Of a stretch of DNA of 64,000 nucleotides, positions 27,864 through 37,163 are shown in pieces. Origin of the DNA: Faucicola sp902506215 (GTDB taxonomy: Bacteria > Pseudomonadota > Gammaproteobacteria > Pseudomonadales > Moraxellaceae); NCBI GenBank assembly GCA_016888885.1, contig CP069437.1, positions 2,542,001-2,606,000 of the forward strand, written 5' to 3'. The notes under the pieces are model-generated. The model did not search any database. It saw only the letters and a program-made list of their open reading frames with translations, and was not told the DNA's origin. The translations under genes were made by a program, and so were the position numbers. The number at the start of each line of letters is the position of its first letter. Positions within the stretch are counted from its first letter, which is position 1.

Positions 27864-28238
27864 TTATGCTTTAGGACGTTTTGCGCCGTATTTTGAGCGG
27901 CCTTGTTTACGATCTTTTACGCCGGCACAGTCAAGTGCGCCACGAACTGTATGGTAACGAACACCCGGTAAGTCTTTTACACGACCACCACGGATAAGTA
28001 CAACACTGTGCTCTTGTAGGTTGTGACCTTCACCACCGATGTAGCTAGATACTTCAAAACCTGACGTCAAACGTACACGGCATACTTTACGCATTGCTGA
28101 GTTTGGTTTTTTTGGTGTGGTAGTGTATACACGGGTACACACGCCACGGCGTTGTGGGCAAGCTTTTAAAGCTGGCACTTTTGATTTTTCAGTAATGGTA
28201 TTGCGACCTTTACGAATTAATTGATTTGTAGTTGCCAT
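27864..28238 (-). CDS. rpsL: 30S ribosomal protein S12
   Basis: 124 residues from ATG 28238, preceded by GGGAGAGAG. It starts MATTNQLIRKGR. The decoding-site segments read TTTPKKPNSAMRK and GGRVKDLPGVRYH, that is, wild-type lysines at the two classic streptomycin-resistance positions. First gene of the str operon. The longer frame to 28337 runs into the promoter and is not used. Confidence 0.98.
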   Translation of the reverse strand: MATTNQLIRKGRNTITEKSKVPALKACPQRRGVCTRVYTTTPKKPNSAMRKVCRVRLTSGFEVSSYIGGEGHNLQEHSVVLIRGGRVKDLPGVRYHTVRGALDCAGVKDRKQGRSKYGAKRPKA

Positions 28239-28271
28239 AAGGCACTCTCTCCCGTTTGTTGTCAAAAAATC

Positions 28272-28300
28272 TCTAAAAACAGCTAATAAGCTATTTTTAG
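28272..28300 (-). promoter_or_regulatory. Leader hairpin of rpsL
   Basis: On the minus strand CTAAAAATAGC-ttatta-GCTGTTTTTAG forms an 11-position stem (one mismatch), followed by AGATTTTTT. It lies between promoter and rpsL and looks like an attenuator or a regulatory leader. Confidence 0.5.
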
Positions 28301-28308
28301 GACAGCGT

Positions 28309-28337
28309 ATTATAGAGATTTTTATTGGTTTTATCAA
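28309..28337 (-). promoter_or_regulatory. Sigma-70 promoter of the str operon
   Basis: On the minus strand TTGATA (28337-28332), 17 bases, then a perfect TATAAT (28314-28309), about 70 bases upstream of the rpsL ATG. Confidence 0.85.
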
Positions 28338-28494
28338 CTAAAAAATTACCTAGATGATGTATATGATGATTGTTAGCAAAATTTGAAGAAAAGTAGGGGA
28401 AGGCAAATTATCAAACATTGTGCTTATCAAGCACAGGGTATCAAACACACTGTAAAACATCACAACAGACTAAAATAAAAAAGACCAAAACTAA

Positions 28495-28562
28495 AAGAAC
28501 CAACGCGCTAACTTTGAAAACCTTATGAAACTTATCGGTTAAAAGTCAACGCATTGGTTCTA
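28495..28562 (-). terminator. Possible terminator of ecsC with long loop
   Basis: On the minus strand AGAACCAATGCG pairs with CGCGTTGGTTCT (one mismatch) across about 40 bases, followed by TTTTAGTTTT. It lies about 20 bases after the ecsC stop. Confidence 0.4.
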
Positions 28563-28581
28563 GCTCAGTTATTATTTATGG

Positions 28582-29499
28582 TTATTCTTCAGTCGTATGC
28601 GTCAACTTTGGCGCGGGGGCAAATACCGACATCGCAATTTCAATCACTTCATTGATAATAATATTGTTGTAAGCCGTACCCAAGCCAACCGCAGTGAGTG
28701 GAATAACTTTATGTAAGAAACCGAAATTAAACCGCTCAATGTTGATATTAAACTGCGTCGATAGTTCTTCTAGTTTGGTTAATATGCCCATCGCTGATTG
28801 GCTGTCTTCTTCGGCAAGTACTGCCGCTCTATATTCTTCAATCGACTGGTCGGCCATCGCTTCAAATATACCCAAGCCTGCGAGCAAAGTTTGCTTTTCT
28901 TGCAATTTATTGAGATCCACTTTAGCTAAAATTTCATAAGCAATGGCGATACCTTGTTGGCCCGTCAACGGACGGTCATAAATTGCACTGATTTGGAAAA
29001 TCGTCCGCAAACACACCGCCAATAGCCACATTGTATCTACCAAAATACCGGGTAAACCTGCCAAGTTACTAAGTCCACCTAGCGTGGCTAAAGCACGGTT
29101 TTGATCGCCAATACTACGGGCTAAGGCTTGTCGTTCACTAGCAACCAAAGTGTCTTTAAAACGCGCATCACGCGCCAAATCAAAATTTGCCCAATTTTGC
29201 GACAGTTTACCGACTTGGGAAAAAACCGCATCCGTTGCTTTATCAAAACTTGCCTTGGGGATTAATGTGGTCGCCATTTTGGTATAGCTGCCAAATGGGG
29301 TTTTACCAAGTAGTTTTTTTGATAGTTTGGGAATATGCTCATGAAACGCATTTTTATCATTTGATAACGCTTGTTGAAGGCTATCAAAATCAATATCCGC
29401 TAATGGTTTGGTTTGTATCGTATCTTTTGCGCTCAGTTGTGCTAATTTGTGACCCAGCGCTTCAAAGACACGGCGGCTAATAGAAGTAGAGGCTGACAT
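28582..29499 (-). CDS. EcsC family protein
   Basis: 305 residues. The central part (GGLSNLAGLPGILVDTMWLLAVCLRTIFQISAIYDRPL) is the conserved hydrophobic core of the EcsC family, and the C-terminal region NNIIINEVIEIAMSVF also fits. The molecular function of this family is not established; in Gram-negatives they are mostly annotated as hypothetical membrane-associated proteins. It is monocistronic, divergent from fabB. Confidence 0.75.
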   Translation of the reverse strand: MSASTSISRRVFEALGHKLAQLSAKDTIQTKPLADIDFDSLQQALSNDKNAFHEHIPKLSKKLLGKTPFGSYTKMATTLIPKASFDKATDAVFSQVGKLSQNWANFDLARDARFKDTLVASERQALARSIGDQNRALATLGGLSNLAGLPGILVDTMWLLAVCLRTIFQISAIYDRPLTGQQGIAIAYEILAKVDLNKLQEKQTLLAGLGIFEAMADQSIEEYRAAVLAEEDSQSAMGILTKLEELSTQFNINIERFNFGFLHKVIPLTAVGLGTAYNNIIINEVIEIAMSVFAPAPKLTHTTEE

Positions 29500-29814
29500 A
29501 AGAGTTATCCTTGATATTATGCTTTTTTATTGGAAAATACTGTTGTAGTAAAACAGGGTAAAGAAAGTGACCGCACTTTTCAACTTTAATGCGTAAAGAG
29601 ACGTTACACAATGATATCTTTTGTCGATTTGTTTGAGTGTTTCGCATATATCGAATTTTGGTAAAGACAAGATAACTAACTATAAACGTGATGAATAGCG
29701 GTGGCGTAAGAAATATTTTGTAACATTTTTGGGGAAAAACTAGGCAGGTGAAATCCAGAGGGGTACAATAGCGTGATATTTATCATCAATTGATTAAACC
29801 AAAAGGAATGGTAT
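29500..29814. other. Divergent spacer between ecsC and fabB
   Basis: 315 AT-rich bases with no gene; no clear promoter pair or repeat was recognised. AAAAGGAAT just before 29815 is the fabB ribosome binding site. Confidence 0.5.
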
Positions 29815-31041
29815 ATGCAGCGCGTTGTAATCACAGGGGCAGGACTTATCTCGTGTATTGGTAATGACTTAGCCACAGTCAGCGAATCGCTACAGCAAGG
29901 CAAATCGGGCTTGGTATTTAATCCCATTTATCAAGAAAAAGGCTTTAAAGCCTGTGTCTCAGGTAGTATTGATGACGATAACCTAGATACTTCACATATC
30001 GATCGCAAACTTAAACGGTTCTTGTCAAAAGCCAGTCTATACGCCTATCTAAGTGCGCTACAAGCAATCAAGCAAGCAGGATTGTCATTAGCAGATATTG
30101 CTCATAACACTAATATCGGCGTGGTAGCAGGCTCGGGTGGGGCATCGAGTGCCGATGTGGCGGCAGCGGTCGATGCAATGCGCGAAAAAGGCTTGCGCGG
30201 TGTCGGCGCCATGGCAGTGCCAAAAACCATGGCAAGTACGGTATCAGCCAGCGTTGCAACGGGGTTAAAGATTGGTGGGATTAGCTACTCTATTGCATCA
30301 GCTTGTGCGACCTCAACGCATTGTGTGGGTCATGCTATGGAGCTGATTCAATTGGGTAAACAAGACATCGTGATTGCAGGGGGCGGTGAGCAGGAAGACT
30401 GGACACAATCTTGTATGTTTGATGGTATGGGCGCGATGAGCACACAGTACAATGACAAGCCGCAACTCGCCAGTCGCCCTTACGATGCAGATCGAGACGG
30501 CTTTGTGATTGCAGGCGGTGGTGGTATGGTGGTGGTTGAGAGCCTAGACTCTGCTAAACAACGCGGCGCGACGATATTAGCAGAGATTGTTGGCTATGGT
30601 GCAAGCTCTGATGGGGCGGATATGGTAGCACCCAGTGGTGTGGGTGCTATTAACTGTATGAAACAAGCCCTTAAACAAGCAGGATTAAATTCCGTTGACT
30701 ATATCAATACTCATGGCACCAGTACGCCGATTGGCGATATCACCGAGCTTGAAGCGATTCGCCAGGTGTTTGGAAGTGAATTACCACCCATTAGCTCAAC
30801 CAAATCAATGACAGGTCATAGCTTGGGTGCAGTAGGGGTGCAAGAATTGATTTATTGTTTGTTGATGCTCAATCAAGGCTTTATTGCGCCCAATATCAAT
30901 ATTGAAAACTTGGATGAAAAAGCCAAAGATTTTGATATTGTGCGTGAGAAACGGGATGCAAATCTTAATACGATTATGACCAATAGCTTTGGTTTTGGTG
31001 GTACCAATGCCAGTTTAATCATCAAAAAGTTTGTTGAATAA
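29815..31041 (+). CDS. fabB: Beta-ketoacyl-ACP synthase I (FabB)
   Basis: Condensing enzyme of type II fatty acid synthesis. The catalytic residues are C164 in SACATSTH, H300 in NTHGTSTPIGD and K330/H335 in STKSMTGHSLG. The start MQRVVITGAGLISCIGND and 408-residue length match FabB better than FabF. FabB is needed for unsaturated fatty acids together with FabA; fabA is not adjacent here, unlike in Pseudomonas. pabB follows, separated by 96 bases. Confidence 0.93.
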   Translation: MQRVVITGAGLISCIGNDLATVSESLQQGKSGLVFNPIYQEKGFKACVSGSIDDDNLDTSHIDRKLKRFLSKASLYAYLSALQAIKQAGLSLADIAHNTNIGVVAGSGGASSADVAAAVDAMREKGLRGVGAMAVPKTMASTVSASVATGLKIGGISYSIASACATSTHCVGHAMELIQLGKQDIVIAGGGEQEDWTQSCMFDGMGAMSTQYNDKPQLASRPYDADRDGFVIAGGGGMVVVESLDSAKQRGATILAEIVGYGASSDGADMVAPSGVGAINCMKQALKQAGLNSVDYINTHGTSTPIGDITELEAIRQVFGSELPPISSTKSMTGHSLGAVGVQELIYCLLMLNQGFIAPNINIENLDEKAKDFDIVREKRDANLNTIMTNSFGFGGTNASLIIKKFVE

Positions 31042-31137
31042 ATACTGATGGACGGTCATAATTGATAAAAATAGGCGATGACAGTTACCCGATTGTTATC
31101 GCTTTTTTGACGCTAAATATAATCATAAAGGTAAAGC

Positions 31138-32628
31138 ATGTACCCAATGCCAAGTTTACAACATCTTGCGCCCTCTCAACTCATCACCCTGTTACAACAG
31201 TTTAATACGACCAATAATCATGCAATCTATCCGCTTTGGCTCAATAACGAAGGTCAAAATGTTATTGGTTTATTGCCAAAAACAATATTTGAAATACATT
31301 CTCAAAATCAGCTTACCCAAAAGCAACGTCAAAATTGCTCATTCGATGATTTTGGGTACTGTGATACTGTGATTAACACTGGTGCTGATACTGCCACTAA
31401 TAGGGCAGCTAAGGCTGTTGATATTGGCGAATTAACGGCTGTGCTTGAGGCTTATCAACACCAGCAGCTATCATCTAAGCAGTCTGCTATCCAACATACG
31501 GCTAATGTGAACTACCAAGATGGCTTTATAGGTTTTGTTAGCTACGATTTATCAGCGCATCATTTAGCAAATGCAAACCATGTGCAAGCAAGTGCAGCTC
31601 ATGGGGAAGCCAGTTACTTAACGCCCAATCAGCCGCAGCTATTTTTGGGACATTATGATATTTATCTAACCTTTGAAAATAATCACTGGCAACTACATGC
31701 AACCACACAAGAAGCCATTGAGCAAATAGATGTGATTCAACATTGGCTGACGCAAACGTTAACCGTTGAAAATAACCCTGTTGTTAACCCTATAATGCTG
31801 CAGCCAATTTGGCAAACCAGCGATTATGAAAACGCCTTTTACAAAGTCCAAGACTACCTAACAGCAGGGGATTGTTACCAGATTAATCTTACGCAGTGCT
31901 GGCAAGGTGAGTTGTCCAATCAGCAGTTGGTGGATTATCTGCCAGGCTTACATCAATCGACTAACGCTCCGTTCGCAGGTTATCTTGGGTTAAACAATTT
32001 TGAACTACTAAGCTGCTCACCTGAGCTATTTTTTACGTTTGACAGAAATGGGCAAGGCGAACACACCATTATCACCAAACCCATCAAAGGCACGCGCCCA
32101 CGTGGACAAAATGTAGCCGCTGACCAAGCCAATAAAAATGAACTTGCCAGCAGCGAAAAAGACATTGCCGAAAATGTCATGATTGTCGATTTGCTGCGCA
32201 ATGATTTGGGCAAATATGCTAAGACTGGGACGGTAAAAGTCCCAAAACTGTTTGATATCGAAAGTTTTAGCAATGTGCACCATATGGTGAGCACCATCAC
32301 CGCCACACTCAAAGATGACATTAGCCCTTGGACGGTATTGTTTGAAAGTCTGCCCGCTGGCTCGATTACCGGTACACCTAAAAAGCGCGCCGTAGAAATC
32401 ATCAATGAATTGGAAGCCAAACCGCGCGGGGCTTACTGTGGTACCATGGGGTATCTCAATTTTGATGGCACAGGGCAATGGAATGTGCTGATTCGGACGC
32501 TACAAGCTTTAGATAGTAATGTCAGTCTGTGGGCAGGGGGCGGCATCACGATTGCGTCAGACTGTGAGGCAGAATACCAAGAATGTTTTGATAAAGTAGG
32601 AAATTTACTAAAAATATTGCGCCAGTAA
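31138..32628 (+). CDS. pabB: Aminodeoxychorismate synthase component I
   Basis: 496 residues. The C-terminal chorismate-binding domain has the PabB-specific PIKGTRPRG, whose Lys forms the adduct with chorismate (TrpE has Ala there), SEKDIAENVMIVDLLRNDLG, PAGSITGTPK and GAYCGTMGY. The N-terminal domain is less conserved. It makes 4-amino-4-deoxychorismate for folate. The window also encodes 5-formyl-THF cyclo-ligase. pabA and pabC are not here. Confidence 0.92.
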   Translation: MYPMPSLQHLAPSQLITLLQQFNTTNNHAIYPLWLNNEGQNVIGLLPKTIFEIHSQNQLTQKQRQNCSFDDFGYCDTVINTGADTATNRAAKAVDIGELTAVLEAYQHQQLSSKQSAIQHTANVNYQDGFIGFVSYDLSAHHLANANHVQASAAHGEASYLTPNQPQLFLGHYDIYLTFENNHWQLHATTQEAIEQIDVIQHWLTQTLTVENNPVVNPIMLQPIWQTSDYENAFYKVQDYLTAGDCYQINLTQCWQGELSNQQLVDYLPGLHQSTNAPFAGYLGLNNFELLSCSPELFFTFDRNGQGEHTIITKPIKGTRPRGQNVAADQANKNELASSEKDIAENVMIVDLLRNDLGKYAKTGTVKVPKLFDIESFSNVHHMVSTITATLKDDISPWTVLFESLPAGSITGTPKKRAVEIINELEAKPRGAYCGTMGYLNFDGTGQWNVLIRTLQALDSNVSLWAGGGITIASDCEAEYQECFDKVGNLLKILRQ

Positions 32629-32630
32629 AG

Positions 32631-32885
32631 TTACAACAACCTGCCATCAAGCGCGGTATTGAGTTCAGCTGCCCTGATGGGCATGCTGTCGCTAGCAAAT
32701 GGATTAAACACTGGCTCGATATCATAAAAGGCGATATGGGTATCCACAATCGCCAATTTTTTATCTCCCAAGGTTTGACCAAATGCCAACAAATCCGCTT
32801 GATGAGCGAAGCGATAAGTCACCACCTCGCCTGTTTCGATATTTTGGCATTTTAAATAAAACTGTATGAGTTGATCAGCAGTCAT
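32631..32885 (-). CDS. Hypothetical protein (84 aa)
   Basis: Not recognised. A compact, mixed alpha/beta-looking sequence (KCQNIETGEVVTYRFAHQADLLAFGQTL) without signal peptide or membrane segment. Its ATG overlaps the stop of the upstream 180-aa gene (TAATG), so the two are translationally coupled. It converges on pabB with a 2-base gap. Confidence 0.65.
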   Translation of the reverse strand: MTADQLIQFYLKCQNIETGEVVTYRFAHQADLLAFGQTLGDKKLAIVDTHIAFYDIEPVFNPFASDSMPIRAAELNTALDGRLL

Positions 32886-33427
32886 TACTGGTACTCATAA
32901 CCATGAAAATAATCTTTTTTCCAAGCTCGCCACGCGTTAATTTCTTCGTCTGAATAGGACTCTATATCTTCATTAAGAAACTCTGTTAAAGCATGAGATT
33001 TTGAATGATGCGTTTTTTTTAAATAATCTTTGATTGCTTTAATGCCATAGCAATAAATAAATTCACTATCCACACCGCATTGGCTATCAAAATCAATAAA
33101 CTTTAATTCATAAAAATCAAAGATATTTTCAATATTTTGATAATGCGTTAATAACCAAGCAGAAAAGTACAAATTATCAACATCATCTTGAGCATTATTA
33201 TAATAATTTTTATCTTTTCGCCACATCAGTTCTTGGTCAAATAAAAACTTAGCTATTGAGTAATCTGATAATTTAAAGTCGTTATACAAGGCAATATTTA
33301 AAGCTAAACGTTCTGCCTGCTTACTTTCATTTGACTCTTGCTGAAAACGATAATTATCTAATAACGTCATGTCATTACGCACAGCATTAAGTTGATTCAA
33401 ACACGTTTCAAAATCTTGTACATTCAT
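32885..33427 (-). CDS. Hypothetical acidic protein (180 aa)
   Basis: Not recognised. Soluble, rich in Asp, Asn, Tyr and Phe; no signal peptide, no known motif. It is visibly more AT-rich than hisC and pabB on either side, which suggests acquisition by transfer. It starts 6 bases after the hisC stop and overlaps the 84-aa gene downstream. The composition is reminiscent of immunity-type proteins, but nothing in the sequence proves this. Confidence 0.65.
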   Translation of the reverse strand: MNVQDFETCLNQLNAVRNDMTLLDNYRFQQESNESKQAERLALNIALYNDFKLSDYSIAKFLFDQELMWRKDKNYYNNAQDDVDNLYFSAWLLTHYQNIENIFDFYELKFIDFDSQCGVDSEFIYCYGIKAIKDYLKKTHHSKSHALTEFLNEDIESYSDEEINAWRAWKKDYFHGYEYQ

Positions 33428-33433
33428 AATTAA

Positions 33434-34561
33434 TTATTCAACCAATGATATTAATGAGTCAATTAAACGTTGGTTTTGTTCTGCTGTACCGATGGTGATA
33501 CGCAAATAACTGCTAATTTTTGGCTTGTTAAAATGACGAACAATCACCCCTTGCTCCCGCAGTTTTTCAAATACCTGTATGGTTTCCCCCATTGACGCAG
33601 GTGGTTTGGCAAACACAAAGTTGGCTTGTGAAGGCAAGACAGTAAAGCCTAATTGGGTCAAAGCTTGCGTGACATCATGGCGTAGTGCGATGACTTTTTG
33701 ATTGCAAGCAACAAAATAATCGTTATCTTGCAAGCTGGCAACTGCGCCGGCTTGGGCAAGGCGATCTAGGGGATAGCTGTTAAAACTATTTTTATACCGA
33801 TTTAATGCTTCAATCAGTGAGTGATTGGCAAACGCCATGCCGACACGCAGCCCTGCTAATGAGCGAGACTTTGAAAAGGTTTGGGTTACCACTAAATTAT
33901 CATATTTATCAATCAAACTGACCGCCGAGGCATTGGGGGTGTCTGCAAAATCAATATACGCTTCATCAATCACAATGACCGCATTGCGATGTTCTTGTAG
34001 GAGTTTTTCGATATCCGCCAGCGGCAAAAGTACCCCAGTTGGCGCATTGGGATTGGCAATAATAATGCCACTACAAGGACGACGATAGTCATCGACATCA
34101 ATGCTAAAATCGGCTTTGAGCGCAATGGTCACCAAATCCACGTGGAAAGTATCGGCATACACAGGATAAAAACTGTAACCAATATCAGGGGTTAATACCG
34201 AACGATCTTTGACAAAAAAACAAGCAAAAATATGCGCCAACACTTCATCAGAGCCATTACCGACAAAAATCTGATTGGGGGCTACATCATAAACTTGTGC
34301 CATTACCGCACGGAGTTCATCAGATTCTGGGGCAGGGTAGCGCTTTAAATGATCGGCTTGATTGAGCAAAACTTGTGCGATAGCTTCAGCGACTTTGGGG
34401 GAGGGTGGAAAAGGGTTTTCATTGGTATTAAGCTTACACAGATTGTCATGCTTGGGCTGTTCACCCGGTGTATAGGGCGTTAGGTTGCGAATCAAGGTGC
34501 TCCATAGTCGAGTGTTAATTTCGGGCGTTGCATCTGCGTTTGAAGTAAGCGTATCCACCAT
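33434..34561 (-). CDS. hisC: Histidinol-phosphate aminotransferase
   Basis: Fold-type I PLP aminotransferase, 375 residues. The PLP lysine is in TFSKSRSLAGLRVG; NENPFPPSP at the N-terminus, NPNAPTG and DEAYIDF are the HisC signatures. It makes histidinol phosphate in histidine synthesis; paralogs can act on aromatic amino acids. It is not with other his genes here. The downstream unknown gene follows after 6 bases. Confidence 0.93.
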   Translation of the reverse strand: MVDTLTSNADATPEINTRLWSTLIRNLTPYTPGEQPKHDNLCKLNTNENPFPPSPKVAEAIAQVLLNQADHLKRYPAPESDELRAVMAQVYDVAPNQIFVGNGSDEVLAHIFACFFVKDRSVLTPDIGYSFYPVYADTFHVDLVTIALKADFSIDVDDYRRPCSGIIIANPNAPTGVLLPLADIEKLLQEHRNAVIVIDEAYIDFADTPNASAVSLIDKYDNLVVTQTFSKSRSLAGLRVGMAFANHSLIEALNRYKNSFNSYPLDRLAQAGAVASLQDNDYFVACNQKVIALRHDVTQALTQLGFTVLPSQANFVFAKPPASMGETIQVFEKLREQGVIVRHFNKPKISSYLRITIGTAEQNQRLIDSLISLVE

Positions 34562-34578
34562 GACAAATCCTTACAAGA

Positions 34579-34669
34579 TAATCAATGTGTTAAATCAATG
34601 TGGCAAGTCAATTTGCTAAGTCAATTTACCAAATCAAGTTACCAAATCAAGTTACCAAACCAATGCGCC
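34579..34669. repeat. 13-bp degenerate tandem repeats upstream of hisC
   Basis: Seven copies of a 13-base unit, best seen as AAATCAAGTTACC at 34631 and 34644, with older variants on either side. They lie in the 390-base spacer between hisC and the transporter gene, in the hisC leader. Confidence 0.85.
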
Positions 34670-34844
34670 AAAGCTTGGCACAAACAATACATAGTAGCAT
34701 AAATTGGTTAAAAATTTATCTACCGCAGCCCACTGATATCATAAAATTTGGGCTAACGGTTGAGCAAGACGGATAGACAGTGAATTTTTAGCCATTATGT
34801 GAATAAACCGTGCGCTGGCTTGACGAATATGTTAAAAGATAACC

Positions 34845-34890
34845 TTTTAACTCAAGCCCGTTAAACCAAGCCTATTAACTCAAGCCCATG
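34845..34890. repeat. 14-15 bp degenerate repeats upstream of the transporter gene
   Basis: Three variants of TTAACTCAAGCCC follow each other. The rest of this spacer (34670-34844 and 34891-34951) shows no gene or clear promoter. Confidence 0.65.
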
Positions 34891-34951
34891 AAAATAAGCT
34901 TATTAAATCATCCTTGATAATAAGTTACCTAGTTAAAACTTTGGAAGATGT

Positions 34952-36238
34952 ATGAAATTCTCAGCGTCGCAATCGAGCGAGTCGAATATTCACCCTGCTG
35001 CTAACGCGTCTCAGATGCCGGTAGCGACTGCCCCGAGCAAGGCATTAATTATCACGGTAGTCATTGCCATTTTACTGCTCGCTATCAATATGCGCGCGCC
35101 CATTATTGGGTTTGGTGCGGTAGCAAAACTGGTTCAGCAGGATTTGGGGTTAACGACCAAAACCATTGGTTTGATTGGTACGATTCCTGTCATGGCATTT
35201 GCATCGAGTTCGTTTGTTGCGCCTATGCTGTCAAGACGTATTGGCTTGGAAAACACCATGATTTTGGCAACCAGTTTGCTTGCTATCGGTATTTTTGTGC
35301 GAGTGGCGCATCCGCAATTAGGGTTTTTGCTAGCGGGCACGGTGCTGCTATCGTTGGCGATTTCACTCGGCAATGTATTAATCCCGGCCGTCATCAAAAA
35401 ATATACTCCCAATCACATTGGACTTGTGATGGGAAGCTATTCGATGTTTTTGTCGGTGTTTGCTGGCTTTGCGTCAGGTATTGCGATGTGGCTTGTCAGC
35501 TTGTCCAACTGGCAATTTGCACTGGGGGTATGGGGCTGGGTCTCCGTGGCAGCGGTGGCGGCTTGGCTAATGGTCGCCCATTTGCGGTTACGGCAAAAAA
35601 TTAGCACCCATGATGCTCAAGTCATTAATCAAGCGGTTGCCGAAGCAGGACAACCAAGCCGAAAATCGGTCTGGAAAATCCCGATGGCATGGTGGATTAG
35701 TGCCTTTATGGGCTTGCAATCACTACTTTATTATACGCTCGCCAGTTTTTTACCGTCGTTACTCATTGATAAAGGGCTGAGCAAAGCGCAAGCAGGCAAT
35801 GTGGGCATGGTGTTTCAATTGGTCGCTTTTCCTTCGATTTTACTGTTGACCAAATGGGTTTCTAGCCAGTGGAATTTACGCACGTTAGCGTTGCTTGCCG
35901 CAGTGGGAAACTTGGTAGGCGTGTTTGGCTTTGGGTTTTTGCCCCTGCAAGGCTGGGTATGGGTTTGGAGTATCGCATCTGGCTTTGGATGTGGGGTGAT
36001 TTTCACTTTATGTATGATGATTTTTACCTTAAAATCAAAGGATAGTCAACAAGCCGCTGAACTGTCAGGGATGGCACAAACCGTGGGTTATAGCATCGCA
36101 ATAACCGGTCCTATTGTGACAGGGTGGCTTAAAGACTTGAGTCATACTTGGACACTATCGATGGGGTTTTTAACTATTTTGATGGCGATTAATTGTGTGT
36201 TTAGTTGGTTGGCAACGCAAAACAAAGCGATTGAATAG
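34952..36238 (+). CDS. MFS transporter, CynX/NimT type
   Basis: 428 residues with 12 predicted membrane helices after a polar 28-residue N-terminus. The first helix with LLAINMRAPIIGFGAVAKLV and the loop SRRIGLENTM resemble the cyanate/nitroimidazole permease branch of the major facilitator superfamily. The substrate is unknown. No cyanase gene is adjacent, so a cyanate role has no context support. Confidence 0.8.
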   Translation: MKFSASQSSESNIHPAANASQMPVATAPSKALIITVVIAILLLAINMRAPIIGFGAVAKLVQQDLGLTTKTIGLIGTIPVMAFASSSFVAPMLSRRIGLENTMILATSLLAIGIFVRVAHPQLGFLLAGTVLLSLAISLGNVLIPAVIKKYTPNHIGLVMGSYSMFLSVFAGFASGIAMWLVSLSNWQFALGVWGWVSVAAVAAWLMVAHLRLRQKISTHDAQVINQAVAEAGQPSRKSVWKIPMAWWISAFMGLQSLLYYTLASFLPSLLIDKGLSKAQAGNVGMVFQLVAFPSILLLTKWVSSQWNLRTLALLAAVGNLVGVFGFGFLPLQGWVWVWSIASGFGCGVIFTLCMMIFTLKSKDSQQAAELSGMAQTVGYSIAITGPIVTGWLKDLSHTWTLSMGFLTILMAINCVFSWLATQNKAIE

Positions 36239-36537
36239 CGAGGAAAAATTCGTAATAACCTTGCGCGTTTTCCCCCGTATTTTTATGTTAAAGGCTTGTG
36301 TATCTTTCAGCTAAATTGAGTAAAAAATCCTGTTTATTGCCCGCTTTTTATCTATACTGTGAGCGTCATTACCAATGCAATTAACGGTAACTAACGGCAA
36401 TAGTATTGATAATGCTCTGTTTTATCCTTAACAATTATATAGCCAATCTTGGTAGCCAATCAGGCGATAACGTTGTTTAGTCAAGATTAGCCATCTTATA
36501 AAATCAGCCACAAAAAAAATCATCAGAGGAAAATAAC

Positions 36538-37086
36538 ATGTCAAACGATAAGCGTATTTCAGACGCAATGGAACAAGCGTTAAACAAGCAAATGATGGAA
36601 GAAGCCACACAAGCGCAGGCATATATTGCGCTAGGCAGCTGGGCGGAAGTGAACAATTACCGAGGTATTGCAGATTTTTTCTACAAGCATTCGGCTGAAG
36701 AACGTAACCATATGTTCAAATTTTTAGCTTACATCAATGAGCGTGGTGGCGAAGCTAAAATTGAAGCGATTCCCGCACCGCGTGACAACCCTGTCAGTCT
36801 CGAAACCTGTATCGAAGACGTTTGGCAACATGAGTTAGAAAATTCAAAAAAAATCTATGCACTTGTGGACCAAGCCATGGCAGAGCGCGATTGGGCAACG
36901 TTTAATTTCTTACAATGGTTTGTCAAAGAACAAATCGAAGAAGAATCGTTAATCAATAATCTACGTGATAAATTTGCCTTGGCATCAAAAGATAAGGCGG
37001 ATAACCAAAACTTCTATGAGTTGGATAAAGACATGGCATCAGCCTCCCAAGAAGGTGATTTGCCACAAGAAAAATCGGTTGAATAA
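36538..37086 (+). CDS. ftnA: Ferritin
   Basis: 182 residues, non-heme bacterial ferritin. The four-helix core contains the ferroxidase ligands: Glu in MMEEATQAQAYIAL, the pair in HSAEERNHMFKF (ExxH), and Glu/Gln in FLQWFVKEQIEEE. It stores iron in the cytoplasm and fits with efeBU at the window start. The C-terminal tail is longer and more acidic than in E. coli FtnA. AGAGGAA precedes the ATG. No clear Fur box was found; GATAAT around 36408 is only a half-match. Confidence 0.93.
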   Translation: MSNDKRISDAMEQALNKQMMEEATQAQAYIALGSWAEVNNYRGIADFFYKHSAEERNHMFKFLAYINERGGEAKIEAIPAPRDNPVSLETCIEDVWQHELENSKKIYALVDQAMAERDWATFNFLQWFVKEQIEEESLINNLRDKFALASKDKADNQNFYELDKDMASASQEGDLPQEKSVE

Positions 37087-37099
37087 TTTTGCCTGCATA

Positions 37100-37131
37100 A
37101 AAAAAGCTGAGAATCAATCTCAGCTTTTTTT
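37100..37131 (+). terminator. Ferritin terminator
   Basis: AGCTGAGA-atcaa-TCTCAGCT followed by T7, 18 bases after the stop. Confidence 0.92.
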
Positions 37132-37163
37132 GTACTTCATTATTATTTATAGTAAATCCTAAA

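Noticed and set aside
36400..36420. Fur box upstream of ferritin
   Set aside because: Only a half-site (GATAAT) is visible; the match to the 19-bp consensus is too poor.
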